NCBI RefSeq assembly: GCF_024220175.1
Contig: NZ_CP098502.1
Span: forward strand, 3,848,514 to 3,912,513
Source: Paraconexibacter antarcticus
GTDB taxonomy: Bacteria; Actinomycetota; Thermoleophilia; Solirubrobacterales; Solirubrobacteraceae
Length of the DNA stretch: 64,000 nucleotides
Reading direction: 5' to 3'
Part shown: positions 62,636 through 64,000 of the stretch, piece by piece
Numbering within the stretch: the first letter of the stretch is position 1
How the letters are laid out: each line of letters starts with the position of its first letter
Program-made: the position numbers and the translations under genes
The notes under the pieces: model-generated
What the model was told of the DNA's origin: nothing
The model's input: only the letters and a program-made list of their open reading frames with translations
Databases searched by the model: none

Positions 62636-63823
62636 CTACGTCGCGAGGACCGCGACGATGCGGGCGATCGGGACGACGCCGAGGTACGCCCCGCGCTGAT
62701 CGACGATCGCGATCGGGTCGAAGCGGGTCCCGAGGGGGCGGGCCATCGCGCGGCGGGCCGCGTCGGTCACGGGCATGACGCCCACGAGGCACAGGGGCGC
62801 CCGGGGCGCGGTCCCGCGGTCGTGGGCGGGGCGGTCGACCACGCCGACCGGTCGCCCGTCGGGCGCGAGAACGACGGCGTGCTCCGCGTGCGGCTCGGCG
62901 GCGAACGCCGTCGTGACCGCGTCGGGGCCGGCCTGGACCGGGACGACGAGCGCCGTCTCCTTCAGGCCGCTGAGGCGCTCGGTGTTCACGCCGCTGAGCG
63001 TGCGCCGGCGCATCCGCCGCGCGACCTCGCGGTCGAGCTCCCCCATCGCGGCGACCGGCCGGCCGAGCGCGAAGCCCTGCCCGAGCGGGACGCCGAGGCG
63101 GACGAGCGCGTCGAGCTGCTCTGGCGTCTCGATGCCCTCGGCGACGACCCAGGCGTCGAGCTTCGCCGCGAAGGCCCCGAGCGTGCGGATGATCTCCGCG
63201 CAAGCCTCGTCGTGCTCGATCCCGGCGATGACGGCGCCGTCGACCTTCACGAAGTGCGGGCGCAGCGCGGCGACGCGGTCGAGGCTGCGGGACTCCGTGC
63301 CGGCGTCGTCGACGGCGACCATCGCGCCCCGTCCGCGCAGGCCGGCGAGGACCTCCGCGACGTGCTCCTGGTCGGCGCCGTCGTCGAGGTCGACGAGCTC
63401 GACGACGAGCTGCTCGAGCGAGCGCTCGGCGGCGAGGACGGCCTGGACCTCGCGGCTCGACAGGGCCTGCGGGCTGACGTTGACCGCGATGAAGCGATCG
63501 CGGACGAGCAGCGGCCGGGTGACGAGCGCGGCCTGCAACAGCTGGGCCTCGAGGGCGCCCGCGTAGCCGAGGCGGGCGGCGGCGACGAACCAGTCCCGCG
63601 GGCCGATGCCGGCAGCCTCGGGGAATCGGGCCAGCGCCTCGTACCCGCGCACGAGCCCGCGCTGCAGGTCCACGATCGGCTGGTAGTGGACGCGGACGCA
63701 CTTCGGCTCGGCGAGGATCTGCTGCAGGGCCGCGACCCACCCCTGGTCGAGCGACGCGAGGGCCGGGCCCGTCCGACGGGCATCGTCGGGCGCCTGGATG
63801 GGACTGCTGAGTGTGTCGGGCAT
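62636..63823 (-). CDS. EAL phosphodiesterase with C-terminal CBS-like pair
   Basis: 395 residues, soluble. The EAL domain (about residues 35-260) is mostly intact: YEALAR, AVNVSPQ, VAVDDAG, FVKVDG, VVAEGIET and GQGFALGRP. The second Glu of the family (LEITE) reads VELVD, with Asp in its place, so activity is likely but not certain. Such proteins hydrolyse c-di-GMP to pGpG. Two CBS-like segments near residues 295-330 and 360-395 (HAVVLAPDGRPVGVVDR; DPIAIVDQRGAYLGVV) would bind a nucleotide and tune it. No GGDEF domain. ATG at 63823. It complements the degenerate GGDEF-EAL protein about 6 kb away. Confidence 0.85.
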   Translation of the reverse strand: MPDTLSSPIQAPDDARRTGPALASLDQGWVAALQQILAEPKCVRVHYQPIVDLQRGLVRGYEALARFPEAAGIGPRDWFVAAARLGYAGALEAQLLQAALVTRPLLVRDRFIAVNVSPQALSSREVQAVLAAERSLEQLVVELVDLDDGADQEHVAEVLAGLRGRGAMVAVDDAGTESRSLDRVAALRPHFVKVDGAVIAGIEHDEACAEIIRTLGAFAAKLDAWVVAEGIETPEQLDALVRLGVPLGQGFALGRPVAAMGELDREVARRMRRRTLSGVNTERLSGLKETALVVPVQAGPDAVTTAFAAEPHAEHAVVLAPDGRPVGVVDRPAHDRGTAPRAPLCLVGVMPVTDAARRAMARPLGTRFDPIAIVDQRGAYLGVVPIARIVAVLAT

Positions 63824-63915
63824 GTCGCGGACTTCTCCTCCGCGGGGGACAGGGACACGAGAGGTATCGGTCGGACGGGTTTCTACCTAGATACCCAGAA
63901 GTGGGGATCGCAGCC

Positions 63916-64000
63916 CTACCGACGCGCGCGCACGTCGAGCCCCGCGGCGAGCAGGACGCCGAGCTCCAGCGGGGTGCGCGGGTCGGCGGCGACCGCGCGC
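63916..64000 (-). CDS. 3' end of a gene truncated by the window edge
   Basis: About 27 codons end at a TAG (63916-63918 on the minus strand) and read AVAADPRTPLELGVLLAAGL, then DVRARR. The composition fits coding sequence of this genome. No function can be given from so short a tail. It would lie just upstream of the EAL-CBS gene, same strand. Confidence 0.45.
   Translation of the reverse strand, partial: RAVAADPRTPLELGVLLAAGLDVRARR

Overview
The window is very GC-rich and densely coding, with strong G/C bias at third codon positions. Its content fits a Gram-positive-lineage, probably flagellated actinobacterium of the class Thermoleophilia (Solirubrobacterales, e.g. Patulibacter or Conexibacter relatives). 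This assignment is an inference from synteny, CsrA plus a chemoreceptor, and protein style; no rRNA gene is present.

Layout. (1) 1-7320 looks like an accessory segment: an ECF sigma factor with a broken downstream partner, a patch of truncated genes (5' ends of a SulP transporter and an ABC transporter plus unrecognised remnants), an intact SulP transporter with a MerR regulator, TatA, a PAP2 phosphatase and a CPA-type antiporter. It ends at an initiator tRNA-fMet gene (7322-7395, minus). (2) 7447-25339 is a mixed chromosomal region: a secreted lipase, a soluble repeat-containing chemoreceptor, a 2-hydroxyacid dehydrogenase, Ppx/GppA, a probable structured RNA, TetR, a thioesterase plus adenylate cyclase pair, a DsbA-like isomerase, HxlR, a secreted glycosidase-like protein, a sigma/anti-sigma fusion, CsaA, a metallo-hydrolase, a rhomboid-like protein and a DEAD-box helicase. 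(3) 25426-30480 holds a 59-bp tandem repeat, a carboxylate-amine ligase, fructose-bisphosphate aldolase, a nuclease, CsrA and small proteins. (4) 30522-61391 is read almost wholly from the minus strand. It contains the housekeeping order glmU-prs-(insert)-rplY-pth-(insert)-mfd-prsA-like-mazG-eno-ftsB. One insert is an eight-gene overlapping molybdenum-hydroxylase (cox-type) operon at 39175-47404. The other is a block of GH2 glycosidase, degenerate GGDEF-EAL protein, small proteins and an Old Yellow Enzyme homologue. (5) 61402-64000 holds an HNH nuclease gene, tRNA-Gln(TTG), a DUF1059-like protein, an EAL-CBS protein and the 3' end of a further gene.

How genes work together. The cox-type operon encodes the 2Fe-2S, molybdopterin and FAD subunits of a hydroxylase, then the MoxR/VWA, XdhC, MocA and CoxG factors that mature it. 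The active-site loop is form II, so CO need not be the substrate. Signalling is prominent: two sigma systems, a class III cyclase, a chemoreceptor, CsrA and two c-di-GMP-type proteins, one apparently catalytically dead. The most unusual items are the 87-residue cysteine-bearing repeats in the chemoreceptor, the one-polypeptide sigma/zinc anti-sigma/membrane fusion, a multi-hairpin intergenic RNA candidate, the palindromic repeats between eno and ftsB, and the 59-bp repeats that carry the same protein C-terminus into all three frames.
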